Origin: Marinospirillum minutulum DSM 6287
GTDB taxonomy: Bacteria; Pseudomonadota; Gammaproteobacteria; Pseudomonadales; Halomonadaceae
Length of the DNA stretch: 64,000 bases
NCBI RefSeq assembly: GCF_000422325.1
Contig: NZ_AULO01000008.1
Location: 1-64,000, forward strand
Direction of reading: 5' to 3'
In this document: positions 39,517 to 49,220 of the stretch, one piece after another
Position numbering within the stretch: position 1 is the stretch's first letter
Layout of the letters: every line of letters begins with the position of its first letter
The notes under the pieces: generated by a model
What the model was told of the DNA's origin: nothing
Seen by the model: only the letters and a program-made list of their open reading frames with translations
Database searches by the model: none
Translations under genes and position numbers: made by a program

Positions 39517-40608
39517 ATGCAAGAGAAAAGGCAACGACCCAGCCTTTTATTGACTGACGGTAACTACCTACTTTATGGCGATTGGACCACTGCTTATTTA
39601 AAACAGTGGCTCGATCTCCAGCCTTCGCTTGCTGCACGCCCAAAAGAACTTCAGCTAATAACAAAAGCCATGGATACCAACGGTGCTATGGCTTTTTTAC
39701 ATATTTTTGGTGACCAACCCAGTCACTGGCCTAAAGGGCTAACAGCAACACAGAAGCAACTCTTAGATTTAGTACTAAAAGAACGTGAAACCACCATTCC
39801 AGAACCCGCAAGACTTAACTGGTTAGCCGATATAGGTTTTCGCGTTAGTCAATTTAGCGGTCATGGGGCGCAGCTTTTAAGCTTTATAGGTCAACTTTTT
39901 ACTGCCCTTTACACCCTGCTATGCAACCCCCGTCAATTCAAATTCAAACTATTCTTAGATGTTATTCAGCGTGACGGCTTGCATGCCGTACCCATTATTG
40001 CCTTACTTGCTTTTTTATTAGGGGCCGTTGTCGCTTGGCAGGGTGGTTTACAGTTAAAAACCTACGGTGCCAATGTCTTTATTGTTGAGTTAGTGGCACT
40101 CACACATTTACGAGAGCTAGGGCCTTTAATTACCGCAATTTTAGTGGCTGGCCGCTCAGGTTCAGCCTATGCAGCCCAACTAGCCACCATGAATATTAAT
40201 CAAGAAATTTTAGCCTTACGCAGCTTGGGGCAAAATCCTTTTGATTGGCTCATTTTACCCAAACTTCTTGGCTTAGTAATTGCCCTCCCTTTATTAACAC
40301 TACTGGCCGATTTAGCTGGCTTACTGGGTGGTAGCCTGGTTGCCCACCTGCAACTAGAAATTAGCCCAACTCTTTTCTGGCAAAGGCTTAGCAAAGAAGT
40401 CAGTATTAGCCACTTTTTTATTGGCATGATTAAAGCGCCTGTTTTTGCCATTATTATTGTTAGTGTTGGTTGTATGCAGGGCATGTTAGCCAGAGGCGGT
40501 GCAGATGCTGTTGGTGTAAGAACCACTCGAAGCGTTGTACAGGCAATTTTTTTAGTCATTATTATTGATGCTATTTTCTCCGTTATCTTCAGTGATGCAG
40601 GCTGGTAA
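39517..40608 (+). CDS. MlaE-family permease with fused N-terminal STAS-like domain
   Basis: This 363-residue protein has about 100 residues resembling a STAS domain, then the MlaE permease: VIALLAFLLGAVVAWQGGLQL, HLRELGPLITAILVAGRSGSAYAAQLATM, MQGMLARGGADAVGVRTTRSVV. In the canonical Mla system the STAS protein MlaB is separate. Here the two appear fused, a known variant. It works with the MlaF-like ATPase and MCE protein encoded downstream to move phospholipid across the envelope. Confidence 0.88.
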   Translation: MQEKRQRPSLLLTDGNYLLYGDWTTAYLKQWLDLQPSLAARPKELQLITKAMDTNGAMAFLHIFGDQPSHWPKGLTATQKQLLDLVLKERETTIPEPARLNWLADIGFRVSQFSGHGAQLLSFIGQLFTALYTLLCNPRQFKFKLFLDVIQRDGLHAVPIIALLAFLLGAVVAWQGGLQLKTYGANVFIVELVALTHLRELGPLITAILVAGRSGSAYAAQLATMNINQEILALRSLGQNPFDWLILPKLLGLVIALPLLTLLADLAGLLGGSLVAHLQLEISPTLFWQRLSKEVSISHFFIGMIKAPVFAIIIVSVGCMQGMLARGGADAVGVRTTRSVVQAIFLVIIIDAIFSVIFSDAGW

Positions 40609-40609
40609 C

Positions 40610-41401
40610 ATGCACACAGCTAAAACACCCCTTGTTGAGCTTAAAAATATAACCACCCAGTTTGGTAGTCAGTTAGTCCACCAGAACTTAAACCTAACCA
40701 TTGAAAGGGGCGAGCGCTTGGCACTGGTGGGCGGTAGTGGTAGTGGTAAATCGGTATTGTTAAGCGAAGTGGCACTTCTAAAGACTCCACAAGCTGGTAG
40801 CGTAACTTTATTTGGTCAAGCCACTGCGCAGCTTTCAACCACCAAGCTAATTCAATTAAGAAAAAAAATGGGCATTATGTTTCAACAGGGTGCTATGTTT
40901 ACCAGCTTAAACCTGCTTGAAAACATTATGTTGCCCCTACGTGAGCATCAGCGCCTACCCGAACAGTTCTTAAAAGAATTAGCCCTACTAAAAATAAAAC
41001 TAGTAGGCTTACCTGCAAGCGCAGCTACCAAGCTACCACAAGAGCTGAGTGGTGGTATGCTTAAACGTGCGGCGGTTGCACGTGCCCTAGCCCTAGACCC
41101 TAACCTACTTTTGTTAGATGAACCCACCGCCGGTTTAGACCCAGCAAGTGCCAGTGCCTTTGATGACCTGCTCTTAGAATTACATGCCACCCTAGACCTA
41201 ACACTTATTCTAGTAACTCACGACTTAGATTCTTTATGGCGCGTGAGTAATCAAGTCGCCTTTTTAGGTGAAAAGCAAGTACTCTGTAAAGCCCCTATGG
41301 AGGAATTAACCATGCATAGCCATCCAGCAATAAAGCATTATTTTGCTAACACTCGTGCTGCTGGAGCGCGTACTCGTGGCACAGGAGCTAACCAAGGATG
41401 A
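40610..41401 (+). CDS. MlaF-like ABC ATPase
   Basis: This 263-residue ATPase of an MCE lipid transporter has Walker A GGSGSGKSV, Q-loop MFQQGAMFTSLN, signature LSGGMLKRAAVARALAL, Walker B LLLLDEPTAGLD and H-loop LVTHDLDSL. I take the ATG at 40610, two bases after the permease stop. A start 15 codons upstream would overlap the permease. Its stop overlaps the MCE gene by 4 bases. Confidence 0.93.
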   Translation: MHTAKTPLVELKNITTQFGSQLVHQNLNLTIERGERLALVGGSGSGKSVLLSEVALLKTPQAGSVTLFGQATAQLSTTKLIQLRKKMGIMFQQGAMFTSLNLLENIMLPLREHQRLPEQFLKELALLKIKLVGLPASAATKLPQELSGGMLKRAAVARALALDPNLLLLDEPTAGLDPASASAFDDLLLELHATLDLTLILVTHDLDSLWRVSNQVAFLGEKQVLCKAPMEELTMHSHPAIKHYFANTRAAGARTRGTGANQG

Positions 41402-42249
41402 ACCCCAAAATTAATTACACCCTAGTGGGTGGTTTTGTTGTTGTATTGCTATTAAGCGGACTGTTTTTTATTGGTTTTATGACTCGAGATAGCCGTAATC
41501 TAGACAGGGTTCCCTATATCACCTACTTCTATGATTCGGTTTCTGGCTTAAATGAACGGGCAGCCGTTAAGTACCGTGGTGTACCTATAGGTTATGTAGA
41601 AAAAATTAGCCTAGTGAATGATCCAGATGAAAGAGTGCGCTTATCGCTACGTTTAGATAACGACCTCCCCATACGCAGCAATACTTTTGCAACCCTACAA
41701 TTCCAAGGTATAACCGGCCTATTATTTGTTGAGCTTCAAAGTAGTGACACCTTGGGCGAACGCTTGGTGACCAGTGAAAAAGAGCCAGCCGTTATTGTAA
41801 GTCAAAGCTCTCGCCTTGTTGAAATCACCGAAAAAGTTGATGACGCACTACAAAACTTTAATCAATTAACCAACTCACTTCAGCAGCTAAGTGATCAGCT
41901 AGGCGTATTAACCAATCAAACCATGCAGCAACAAATTAGCAGCCTACTCACTTCTATAGAGCAACTAAGCCTAACCGCTGAAGCGCGGATTAGCGCATTT
42001 GACCCAACCGTGTTTAATCAGCTCGCTAGTGATTTTTCATCCAATACAGAAAAACTCCAGCAGAGTTTAACTCGTGAGATGCAGCTAATGAGCGAGCAGC
42101 TACAAAACCTAAGTGAAGATACCCAAGCCAGTACCAGACTGCTAAGCCCTTTGCTTTTACAAGCTGAAAGCTTAGCAGAGCAGCTTCGATTAGAACGCAA
42201 TACTTGGATACGTGGTAATCATACTCAACCCGCTGGCCCTGGCGAGTAA
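41398..42249 (+). CDS. MCE-domain (MlaD-like) lipid-binding protein
   Basis: This 283-residue protein has one N-terminal membrane helix (FVVVLLLSGLFFIGFM). A single MCE domain covers about residues 38-115 (YDSVSGLNERAAVKYRGVPIGYVEKISL), then a long helical coiled coil. It would form the periplasmic hexameric lipid shuttle of the MlaE/F-like transporter. Confidence 0.92.
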   Translation: MNPKINYTLVGGFVVVLLLSGLFFIGFMTRDSRNLDRVPYITYFYDSVSGLNERAAVKYRGVPIGYVEKISLVNDPDERVRLSLRLDNDLPIRSNTFATLQFQGITGLLFVELQSSDTLGERLVTSEKEPAVIVSQSSRLVEITEKVDDALQNFNQLTNSLQQLSDQLGVLTNQTMQQQISSLLTSIEQLSLTAEARISAFDPTVFNQLASDFSSNTEKLQQSLTREMQLMSEQLQNLSEDTQASTRLLSPLLLQAESLAEQLRLERNTWIRGNHTQPAGPGE

Positions 42250-42259
42250 AGGAGACAAA

Positions 42260-42874
42260 ATGCGTATTTTATTACCCCTAATATTAACTAGTCTTTTATT
42301 AATGGGTTGTGCTGACAGCTTATTAGTGCCCGACCCTAAAGCTGCACCACAGCAATGGCTACTCAAAGGGCTGCCTAGCCCACCAGCAGAATTAACTAGC
42401 AAACAAGCCAGCCTAGGTATTTTTTTAGCTGTTGAGCGCCCAACAGCACCAGCCCCCTTGCGAGGTAGAGAAATTTGGTACCGTAGCCAGCAACACCAGC
42501 TTTCACCCTTTGCAATGCAAATTTGGGCAGAGAGTTTAGACCAACAAATTCAGCAACGTATCAGTAACTTTTTAGGGCAACAACCTTGGCTGGAAACCAG
42601 CCTGCCCGACCAACCCGGCTACCGTTCCGCCTACCGCTTACGCATTACCCTACAAGAATGGTATTTAAATACAGCTAAACAGCAGCTAGATATAGCAATT
42701 CAAATTAATCTACTCGACTCAGCTGGAACCAGCCTTTTGCAACACCAGTGGATTGCTCAACCCCCAGTAGCGGAATTAACAACAGCAGCCATGCTAGAAA
42801 CTAGCCAAGTGTGGTTAGAAGCCTGGGCAATAGAAGTCAGTGATTTATTATCTAAGCAGCTAAGAACTCCATGA
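42260..42874 (+). CDS. ABC-type transport auxiliary lipoprotein (PqiC-like)
   Basis: This 204-residue lipoprotein has lipobox LMGC with Cys17, start AAAGGAGAC-AAA-ATG. The middle (VERPTAPAPLRGREIWYRSQQHQLSPFAMQIW) resembles the ABC-trans_aux/PqiC fold: a bound-side strand followed by LRITLQEWYL. It is the last gene of the MCE operon, placed where MlaC would be. It may form the outer-membrane end of the pathway. Confidence 0.82.
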   Translation: MRILLPLILTSLLLMGCADSLLVPDPKAAPQQWLLKGLPSPPAELTSKQASLGIFLAVERPTAPAPLRGREIWYRSQQHQLSPFAMQIWAESLDQQIQQRISNFLGQQPWLETSLPDQPGYRSAYRLRITLQEWYLNTAKQQLDIAIQINLLDSAGTSLLQHQWIAQPPVAELTTAAMLETSQVWLEAWAIEVSDLLSKQLRTP

Positions 42875-42901
42875 TACAAATCAAAGGCTTCCAAAGTTGC
42901 T

Positions 42902-42920
42902 GAGTATAATTATCATTTAC
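42902..42920 (+). promoter_or_regulatory. Fur-box-like site upstream of the iron permease
   Basis: GAGTATAATTATCATTTAC agrees with the 19-bp Fur consensus at 13 positions by hand alignment. It lies about 65 bases before the start codon of an iron-type ABC permease. Iron-responsive control is likely but untested. Confidence 0.55.
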
Positions 42921-42983
42921 CAAAATGGCTAACTGTGGTACTTTTGAGCAGCTAATTTTCTACTTCGGACTTGCTTACACCCT

Positions 42984-44576
42984 ATGTCTGCACCTATTGG
43001 TACTTATATTTATCGAGCTTGGGGACAAAGGCCACCTTTTTATATTTTAATACCTTCCGTGGTTATAGCCTTTGCCATGGTGGTGCCTTTGTTTTACTTG
43101 GGCTTGAGGGCTTTTCAAGCAGATCCTGCCATGTTGCGGGAGCTGGTTTTTCGGCCGCGCAATTTAGAGCTTCTTAGCAACACCCTTAAGCTTACTTTTG
43201 GGGTGCTTTTTATTTCCACCCTTATGGCCTTACCCACAGCTTGGTTAGTAACCCGCACTAACATTCGCTACAAAAAAGCCATTACACTGCTATCGGTTGT
43301 GCCCTTAGCCGTACCCGGTTATGTAATGGCCTATGCGCTCCTGGGTTTGGGTGGACACTATGGTATTTTTGCCCAGCTCTTTGGTTGGCAGCTGCCGCGT
43401 ATCAATGGCTACACTGGGGCCGTTTTAGCCTTAGCCTTTTACACCTTTCCTTACCTGTTTCTTAACCTCCGTTCAGCCTTGTTAGGCTTAGATAGAAGCC
43501 TAGAGGAAAGTGCCCAGTCTTTAGGTTACACCCCCCAACAAATATTTTTTAAAGTGCTTTTACCTCACCTAGCCCCGGCTCTTATGGCTGGCTGGCTGGT
43601 GATAGGTTTGTATGTTATGGGTGACTTTGGTGCTGTTGCACTCATGCGTTATGACGCTTTTAGCTATGCTATTTTTACGCAATACTCAGGTGCTTTTGAT
43701 CGGGTTTATGCCGCTTGGCTATCACTCATGCTTTTAGCCTTGGCAGGCAGCTTTGTCATTATGGAAACCTTTGTACTTAAACGAAAACGCCTTGCCAGCG
43801 TTGGTAGCGGCATAGCGCGTTCTAAAGCTGCATCAAAATTAGGTTGGAAAGCCATTCCCGCTTGGGTTTATTTGGCCATAGTTTTTTTATGTTCCTCTGG
43901 TTTACCCTTAATGATTTTGGCCTACTGGTTAATCTTGGCACCGCCCGATTTAAGCTTTTTCTTAGCGGTACCTGCTACCTTCTTACGCTCTGCTATGGCG
44001 GCTTTTCCTGCTGCAATTTTAGCTGCTGGGTTTGCTTTGCCTGTAGCCTATTTGTTAGTGCGCTACCCTTCACGTATTTCTACCGCTATTGAGCGTTCCA
44101 CCTACATAGGCTATGCACTACCACCTTTAACTTTGGCACTGGCTATGGTGTTCTTTTCTTTAAATACTGCTTTTTTCCTTTACCAAACCCTAGCTTTACT
44201 GATTATCACCTGGGCTTTAGCTAGCCTTGCCCTAGCCATGGGACCAATACGTAGCGCACTCTTACAAACACGCTCTAATTTAGAAGAAGCCTCTTTTTCT
44301 TTAGGTCATGGAGCAGTTAGCACCTTTTGGTATGTAGTTTTCCCTCGTTTAAATCGTGGAATTCTTGCTTCTATAACCCTTGTTTTTCTCTTCTGTATGA
44401 AAGAGCTACCTATTACCTTCCTGCTAGCACCAACGGGTTACACTACCCTTGCAGTGACAGTTTTTAGCCGAACATCAGAAGGCTTAATGGCAGAGGCAGC
44501 ACCTTTTGCAGCTGCTATCGTGATCTTTTCCAGCCTATCGGTAGGCATGGTTCTCAATCGTGAGAGCAAAAAATGA
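42984..44576 (+). CDS. fbpB: Fe(3+) ABC transporter permease, FbpB-like fused type
   Basis: This 530-residue protein has two permease halves and about 12 membrane helices. Each half carries an EAA-type loop: LEESAQSLGYTPQQIFFKVLLPH and LEEASFSLGHGAVSTFWYVVFPR. This matches FbpB/SfuB-type ferric-iron permeases. No periplasmic binding protein is encoded beside it, so an FbpA is presumably elsewhere. A Fur-like box is upstream, and it overlaps the ATPase gene by 4 bases. Confidence 0.9.
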   Translation: MSAPIGTYIYRAWGQRPPFYILIPSVVIAFAMVVPLFYLGLRAFQADPAMLRELVFRPRNLELLSNTLKLTFGVLFISTLMALPTAWLVTRTNIRYKKAITLLSVVPLAVPGYVMAYALLGLGGHYGIFAQLFGWQLPRINGYTGAVLALAFYTFPYLFLNLRSALLGLDRSLEESAQSLGYTPQQIFFKVLLPHLAPALMAGWLVIGLYVMGDFGAVALMRYDAFSYAIFTQYSGAFDRVYAAWLSLMLLALAGSFVIMETFVLKRKRLASVGSGIARSKAASKLGWKAIPAWVYLAIVFLCSSGLPLMILAYWLILAPPDLSFFLAVPATFLRSAMAAFPAAILAAGFALPVAYLLVRYPSRISTAIERSTYIGYALPPLTLALAMVFFSLNTAFFLYQTLALLIITWALASLALAMGPIRSALLQTRSNLEEASFSLGHGAVSTFWYVVFPRLNRGILASITLVFLFCMKELPITFLLAPTGYTTLAVTVFSRTSEGLMAEAAPFAAAIVIFSSLSVGMVLNRESKK

Positions 44577-45619
44577 ATACAGCTAATTCGAACCAGACGA
44601 CTGAACCCTTAATGCGCGTAGAGGGTTTAAGTAAACGCTATAACCAAGCCGATGCACTGGCTGTTAACCAAGTAAGTTTTGATCTTCTGCCGGGTGAAAT
44701 TTTGGCACTACTTGGTCCCAGTGGTTGCGGAAAAACCACCACCCTTAGAATGCTTGCGGGTTTTGAACACCCAAATGCAGGGCATATTTATTTACACGGG
44801 CAGGAGGTTACTGAGTTACCACCACAAAAACGCAATATAGGCATAGTGTTTCAGGATTATGCGCTTTTTCCTCACATGACCTTACTGCGCAATGTTACCT
44901 TTGCCATGCGTCATGTACCCAAGGATGAACAAGTCGCTCGTGCAATGGAATGGTTAGATTTAGTAGGTTTAACTGACTATGCCAAACGTTATCCGCATGA
45001 GCTTTCTGGTGGGCAGCAGCAGCGGGTCGCCCTAGCTAGAACGCTGGCTGCCGAACCTAAGTTGGTGCTTTTAGATGAACCTTTTTCTAACCTAGATGCC
45101 GCATTACGAGAAACCACCCGCAAAGAAATGCGTGAGCTATTTAAAAAGGCAGGTACGTCCGTTATTTTGGTAACTCACGATCAAGCAGAAGCTATGACCT
45201 TTGCCGATAAGGTCGGCGTAATGCAACAAGGCAAGCTAATTCAATTAGATACTCCGCAGCAGGTGTACCAAAACCCAGCCACTGCCTTTGTGGCTAAGTT
45301 TTTAGGGCATACCAATATTCTTTTAGGCCAAGCCTGCGGCAACCTAGCCCATACACCCTTAGGGCCGATTAACCTAAGCAATAACTTTGAAGGTGAAGTA
45401 CACCTTTCTTTGCGTCCAGAAAACCTAGTACTAACAGCTTGCAATAACCCCAAGGCAGCAAAAGTAATTGACCGCCAGTTCCGTGGCCATGATTACCTCT
45501 ATGTATTAGAACAAGATGGCTTGCAATACTGTGCTATTACACCCAGTCATAACTATTTTGAATTAGACAGCCATGTGGCTATTCAAAGTGCTCGTTGTGC
45601 TTCCATTCTTCCAGACTAG
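44573..45619 (+). CDS. fbpC: Fe(3+) ABC transporter ATPase, FbpC-like
   Basis: This 348-residue ATPase has Walker A GPSGCGKTT, Q-loop IVFQDYALFPHM, signature LSGGQQQRVALARTLA, Walker B LVLLDEPFSNLD and H-loop VTHDQAEA. A TOBE-type tail follows (VHLSLRPENLVL). It partners the permease encoded immediately upstream (4-base overlap). Its 3' end overlaps convergent epmC by 41 bases. Confidence 0.92.
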   Translation: MNTANSNQTTEPLMRVEGLSKRYNQADALAVNQVSFDLLPGEILALLGPSGCGKTTTLRMLAGFEHPNAGHIYLHGQEVTELPPQKRNIGIVFQDYALFPHMTLLRNVTFAMRHVPKDEQVARAMEWLDLVGLTDYAKRYPHELSGGQQQRVALARTLAAEPKLVLLDEPFSNLDAALRETTRKEMRELFKKAGTSVILVTHDQAEAMTFADKVGVMQQGKLIQLDTPQQVYQNPATAFVAKFLGHTNILLGQACGNLAHTPLGPINLSNNFEGEVHLSLRPENLVLTACNNPKAAKVIDRQFRGHDYLYVLEQDGLQYCAITPSHNYFELDSHVAIQSARCASILPD

Positions 45620-46190
45620 TTTCTAACTCTGCTAGGCGGTTTTTTAACCGCTTATAAGCAGTAGACTGCCAAGCAGCAAAGGGATTTTGCCAAGCAACAC
45701 ACAAGGCATCAAAAAACTGTTTAGCTCGGCCTGTTAATTTATGGTCAAACAAAAGTGTTAGCGTTAAGCGGTGAACCTCTAGTTCAAAAGCATAGGTAGC
45801 ACCTGGCTTGCCGTTTAAATTATCGGCACTTATATTAAAAGGTCGCCCAACAGCCAGGGCAAAACACTGTTCATAGGCTTGAGGGTGAACTTCAACTTTT
45901 TCAAAAGCTCGCTGCTGGGCTTCGTTGCGTCCATCGGGCACATACCAATAACCAAAGTCTTCTAACAAACGGCGTTCCTCACCGGCAACACACCAATGCG
46001 CTATTTCATGCAGCCCGCTAGAAAAGAAACCCCGCGCAAAAACAATCTGGTTAGTTGTTCCTGTTAAACTAGCTGGCAAATAAATGGGTTCGTCCCCACC
46101 ACGCACCAAACGTGTTTGATAATCGGTATAAAAAACCTCTTCAAACACAGCAATGAGTTGTTCACAGGACTGGTACTCTGAATCAAACAT
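45579..46190 (-). CDS. epmC: Elongation factor P hydroxylase EpmC (YfcM)
   Basis: This 203-residue protein has family motifs LIAVFEEVFYTDYQTRLVRGGDEPIYLPA and GLHEIAHWCVAGEERR, whose His/Glu residues (HExxHW) likely bind iron. It hydroxylates the beta-lysylated lysine of EF-P. EpmA and EpmB are not in the window. It is convergent with fbpC over 41 overlapping bases. Confidence 0.93.
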   Translation of the reverse strand: MFDSEYQSCEQLIAVFEEVFYTDYQTRLVRGGDEPIYLPASLTGTTNQIVFARGFFSSGLHEIAHWCVAGEERRLLEDFGYWYVPDGRNEAQQRAFEKVEVHPQAYEQCFALAVGRPFNISADNLNGKPGATYAFELEVHRLTLTLLFDHKLTGRAKQFFDALCVAWQNPFAAWQSTAYKRLKNRLAELETSLEEWKHNEHFE

Positions 46191-46301
46191 AGTGTTCCTG
46201 AATAGAAAAAGTAAGTAACACCCCTAATTTTACTGTTATTTAAGCAATTAGGTAGTGAAATCCGTTAAAATAGTCTTTTATCATTTAAGGCATAAAAAAG
46301 C

Positions 46302-47651
46302 ATGTCTCTGGCAATTTTCAAACAGCATAACAAACCCCTTCTTCTTCTTGCTTTACCCCTTTTAGGTGCGCATCTTGCACAAACGGGGATGAGTGTAGCA
46401 GACACGATTATGGCAGGGCGCTTAAGCGCTGTAGACCTAGCCGCCGTTGCTGTTGGCTCTAGTGTTTTTATGCCCTTATTATTACTTTTGTTTGGCACGC
46501 TTATGGCAACCACACCTTTGGTTGCTCAAGCAAATGGAGCAGGCAATACCAGCATTTTATCGAGAACCATTCAACAAGCAGGCTGGACTTCATTACTGGT
46601 AATTTTACCCATCGCTTTTATTTTATATAACAGCCGCGCTATTTTTGACTTTATGTCTGTTACACCAGAAGTAGCTTCTTTGGGTGCTAGCTACTTAAAA
46701 GCTATCGCTTGGGGCTTGCCCGCAGTGGCTGTCTTCCAAGTTTTGCGCTGTATGTGCGAAGGGCTTAACCATGCTCGCCCTGTACTGCTCATTAGTGTCG
46801 CAGGCCTACTACTAAACATTCCACTTAACTATGTATTAATTTATGGTGAGTTGGGTTTTCCAAAACTAGGAGCCGTAGGTTGTGGTTATGCAACAGCGCT
46901 GAGTTTTTGGTTTATGGCCGCCCTTCTTGGGCTTTATGTTCACCTTGAAAAACGCTACCGTAATTTTGCTATTTTTGGCATTTTTCATGGTCCAAGCCTA
47001 AAAGAGATGGGGGCAATTCTTTGGCTGGGTTTGCCTATTGGTTTATCTATTTTTGTAGAAGCTTCACTTTTTACTGTAATCACCCTATTTATTGGTGAAA
47101 TGGGGCGCTTTACTGTGGCAGGGCATCAGGTGGCGCTGAATTTTACTGGCCTATTATTTATGGTTCCGCTTAGTCTAGGTTTAGCACTCACTGTTAAGGT
47201 AGGACACGCAGTAGGCGCTAAACGCCTAGTTGAAGCCAGACAAATTGCATTTTATGGTATTGCTTTAGCCTTTCTAGTGGCCTTGGTTTCCTCTCTTTTT
47301 ATGTGGTTAGCAGCAGATTTAGTCGTCAAACTCTATTCACCTAATCTACAAGTACAACTCTTGGCAGCTAGCCTTATTCAGCTTGCTGTTTGGTATCAAA
47401 TATCCGATGCCATTCAAATTAATGCAGCCGGTGCTTTGCGTGGTTATAAAGACACTCGCATTATTATGTTAATTACCTTATTTTCCTATTGGATGATTGG
47501 TCTAGCGGGCGGCTGGTGGTTAGCTATGACAGATAACTTCTGGGGTGCACAGGGCGTGTATGGTTTCTGGTATGGCCTAATAGCTGGCCTGAGTGTTGCT
47601 GCAGCTATTCTTATGTGGCGCTTACACGCCACTAGCCGTGTTCACCCTTAA
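46302..47651 (+). CDS. norM: MATE-family multidrug efflux transporter
   Basis: This 449-residue, 12-helix protein has FKQHNKPLLLLALPLLGAHLAQT, GMSVADTIMAGRLSAVDLAAVAVG, and repeated features in both halves (LPIGLSIFVEA). It resembles NorM-type Na+- or H+-driven exporters of cationic drugs. The substrate is not predicted. It is 11 bases ahead of the SIMPL-domain gene, so they may share a transcript. Confidence 0.93.
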   Translation: MSLAIFKQHNKPLLLLALPLLGAHLAQTGMSVADTIMAGRLSAVDLAAVAVGSSVFMPLLLLLFGTLMATTPLVAQANGAGNTSILSRTIQQAGWTSLLVILPIAFILYNSRAIFDFMSVTPEVASLGASYLKAIAWGLPAVAVFQVLRCMCEGLNHARPVLLISVAGLLLNIPLNYVLIYGELGFPKLGAVGCGYATALSFWFMAALLGLYVHLEKRYRNFAIFGIFHGPSLKEMGAILWLGLPIGLSIFVEASLFTVITLFIGEMGRFTVAGHQVALNFTGLLFMVPLSLGLALTVKVGHAVGAKRLVEARQIAFYGIALAFLVALVSSLFMWLAADLVVKLYSPNLQVQLLAASLIQLAVWYQISDAIQINAAGALRGYKDTRIIMLITLFSYWMIGLAGGWWLAMTDNFWGAQGVYGFWYGLIAGLSVAAAILMWRLHATSRVHP

Positions 47652-47662
47652 CTGGAGTTTTT

Positions 47663-48370
47663 ATGAAACGAATTAAATTTTTTAGCCTAATATTGGGTCT
47701 TTTAGCTTTCAGTTTAAGCGCCAACTTGCTTGCAGAAGGTTGGGCACCCACACCCCACCTGCAAGTAGTAGGTGAAGCTAAACTTAGCCTAGATGCAGAC
47801 TTGGTTGATATTCACGCCAACTTTAGTGCTGAGCACCAAGATTCCCAACTGGCTATTCAAACACTAGAACAAGACTTCAATCTTTTACTTCGCAATCTAA
47901 AGCGTCAAGTGCCACAAGGTGCACGCTTAGAAGCAGGTCAAATTTCTATTTACCCACGCCGAACCCAGCGTAACGAAACTTGGCAAATTACCGGCTATAC
48001 CGCTAGCCGAGACTTAAAAATCATTGACTTACCTGTAACTCAAACAGGCGAATGGATAGAAAAAATTACCCAAGGTAAGCCTAGCCAGCTAGGGCCAATG
48101 CACTATCACAGCAGCCAAGCAGCTAAAAGCCGTAACCCTGCATTAAAAGGGGCATTAAAAGATGCTCAAGAAAAAGCAGAGTTAATGGCAAAAAGTTTAG
48201 GGCAAAACCTAGGACGTGCGCTGCAAATACAAGAAATTACTAGCCCAGGTGTTGAATCTCAGAAAATGTTTATGGCTGCCGACTCTGTTAGTCGTTCATC
48301 CACACCTGTAGTTGCACCCGGAAAAGTAGAAGCAACAGCCCGTGTTAGGGTTATTTTTGAGTTGTTATAA
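47663..48370 (+). CDS. SIMPL (DUF541) domain periplasmic protein
   Basis: This 235-residue protein has a signal peptide (1-25, ending LLAEG). The SIMPL pattern follows (LQVVGEAKLSLDADLVDIHANF, KAELMAKSLGQNLGRALQIQE). Relatives are periplasmic and tied to oxidative stress or lipid envelope functions; no firm role. It follows norM by 11 bases. Confidence 0.88.
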   Translation: MKRIKFFSLILGLLAFSLSANLLAEGWAPTPHLQVVGEAKLSLDADLVDIHANFSAEHQDSQLAIQTLEQDFNLLLRNLKRQVPQGARLEAGQISIYPRRTQRNETWQITGYTASRDLKIIDLPVTQTGEWIEKITQGKPSQLGPMHYHSSQAAKSRNPALKGALKDAQEKAELMAKSLGQNLGRALQIQEITSPGVESQKMFMAADSVSRSSTPVVAPGKVEATARVRVIFELL

Positions 48371-48430
48371 ACCTTCTAATAACTAGGCAGGTAGTTACCC
48401 TTTACCTTCTAGTAGGTAACCGCTAAAATA

Positions 48431-48464
48431 CTGTATAGAAACCTAGTGCTGGTTAACTGGCCAG
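48431..48464 (+). promoter_or_regulatory. Possible LexA operator(s) upstream of lexA
   Basis: TACTGTATA at 48429-48437 is a perfect left half-site, but the right half (CC TAG) deviates. A second CTG-N10-CAG occurs at 48449-48464, with a less AT-rich core. Autoregulation of lexA is usual in gammaproteobacteria. Either site, or both, could serve; the evidence is partial. Confidence 0.45.
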
Positions 48465-48492
48465 CTGTTTATTTATTCAAGTAGAGGTTGCC

Positions 48493-49152
48493 ATGTTAAA
48501 ACTCACTAAACGCCAACAACAGGTGTTAGATATTGTAAAACGTGCCATGCGCGATAAAGGCATGCCGCCAACCCGTGCAGAAATTGCTGATATTCTAGGT
48601 TTTAAATCAGCCAATGCTGCTGAAGAACACCTAAAAGCCCTAGCCAAAAAAGGTGCCATAGAAATTTTAGCTGGCACCTCTCGTGGTATTCGCATCCTTA
48701 ATGATGACACCAGCATTAAGGGCACAGAACCTAACTCAGAAGAAAATGACGAAGGCTTACCAGTTTTAGGTCAGGTTGCGGCAGGTAGCCCAGTATTGGC
48801 TTCAGAAAATATTGCTTTCCATCTAAAAGTTGACCCTAACTCTTTTCGCAAAAAAGCCGATTACCTATTAAGAGTTAAAGGCTTGAGCATGAAGAATATA
48901 GGCATAATGGAAGGCGACCTGCTAGCAGTACACCGCACTACCGATGCCCCACGTAATGGTCAGCTAGTGGTGGCCAGAATTCAAGATGAAGTCACGGTAA
49001 AGCGCTTTAAAAAAGAAGGCCACTGGGTTTGGTTATTACCAGAAAATGAAGACTTTGAACCCATTAAGGTGGACCTAAGAGAAGAAACACTAGTAATTGA
49101 AGGTTTAGCAGTTGGTTTGATTCGTGATGATTTAAATACAACTTTTCACTAA
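48493..49152 (+). CDS. lexA: SOS repressor LexA
   Basis: This 219-residue protein has a winged-helix N-terminus ([42 protein letters not shown]). The cleavage site is Ala97-Gly98 (LGQVAAGSP), with catalytic Ser132 (GLSMKNIGI) and Lys170 (VTVKRF). It represses DNA-damage genes and self-cleaves with RecA. It may also regulate the integrase remnant at 2264. Confidence 0.98.
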   Translation: MLKLTKRQQQVLDIVKRAMRDKGMPPTRAEIADILGFKSANAAEEHLKALAKKGAIEILAGTSRGIRILNDDTSIKGTEPNSEENDEGLPVLGQVAAGSPVLASENIAFHLKVDPNSFRKKADYLLRVKGLSMKNIGIMEGDLLAVHRTTDAPRNGQLVVARIQDEVTVKRFKKEGHWVWLLPENEDFEPIKVDLREETLVIEGLAVGLIRDDLNTTFH

Positions 49153-49220
49153 TTAGTGCATTTTAGATTCAATGTATTAGGCAACCAGCCTAGAACTTAA
49201 CTTTTAATTCTTTACTAACA

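Noticed and set aside
48371-48430. Hairpin GTTACC/GGTAAC after the SIMPL gene
   Set aside because: Six-bp stem with long loop and no T-run.
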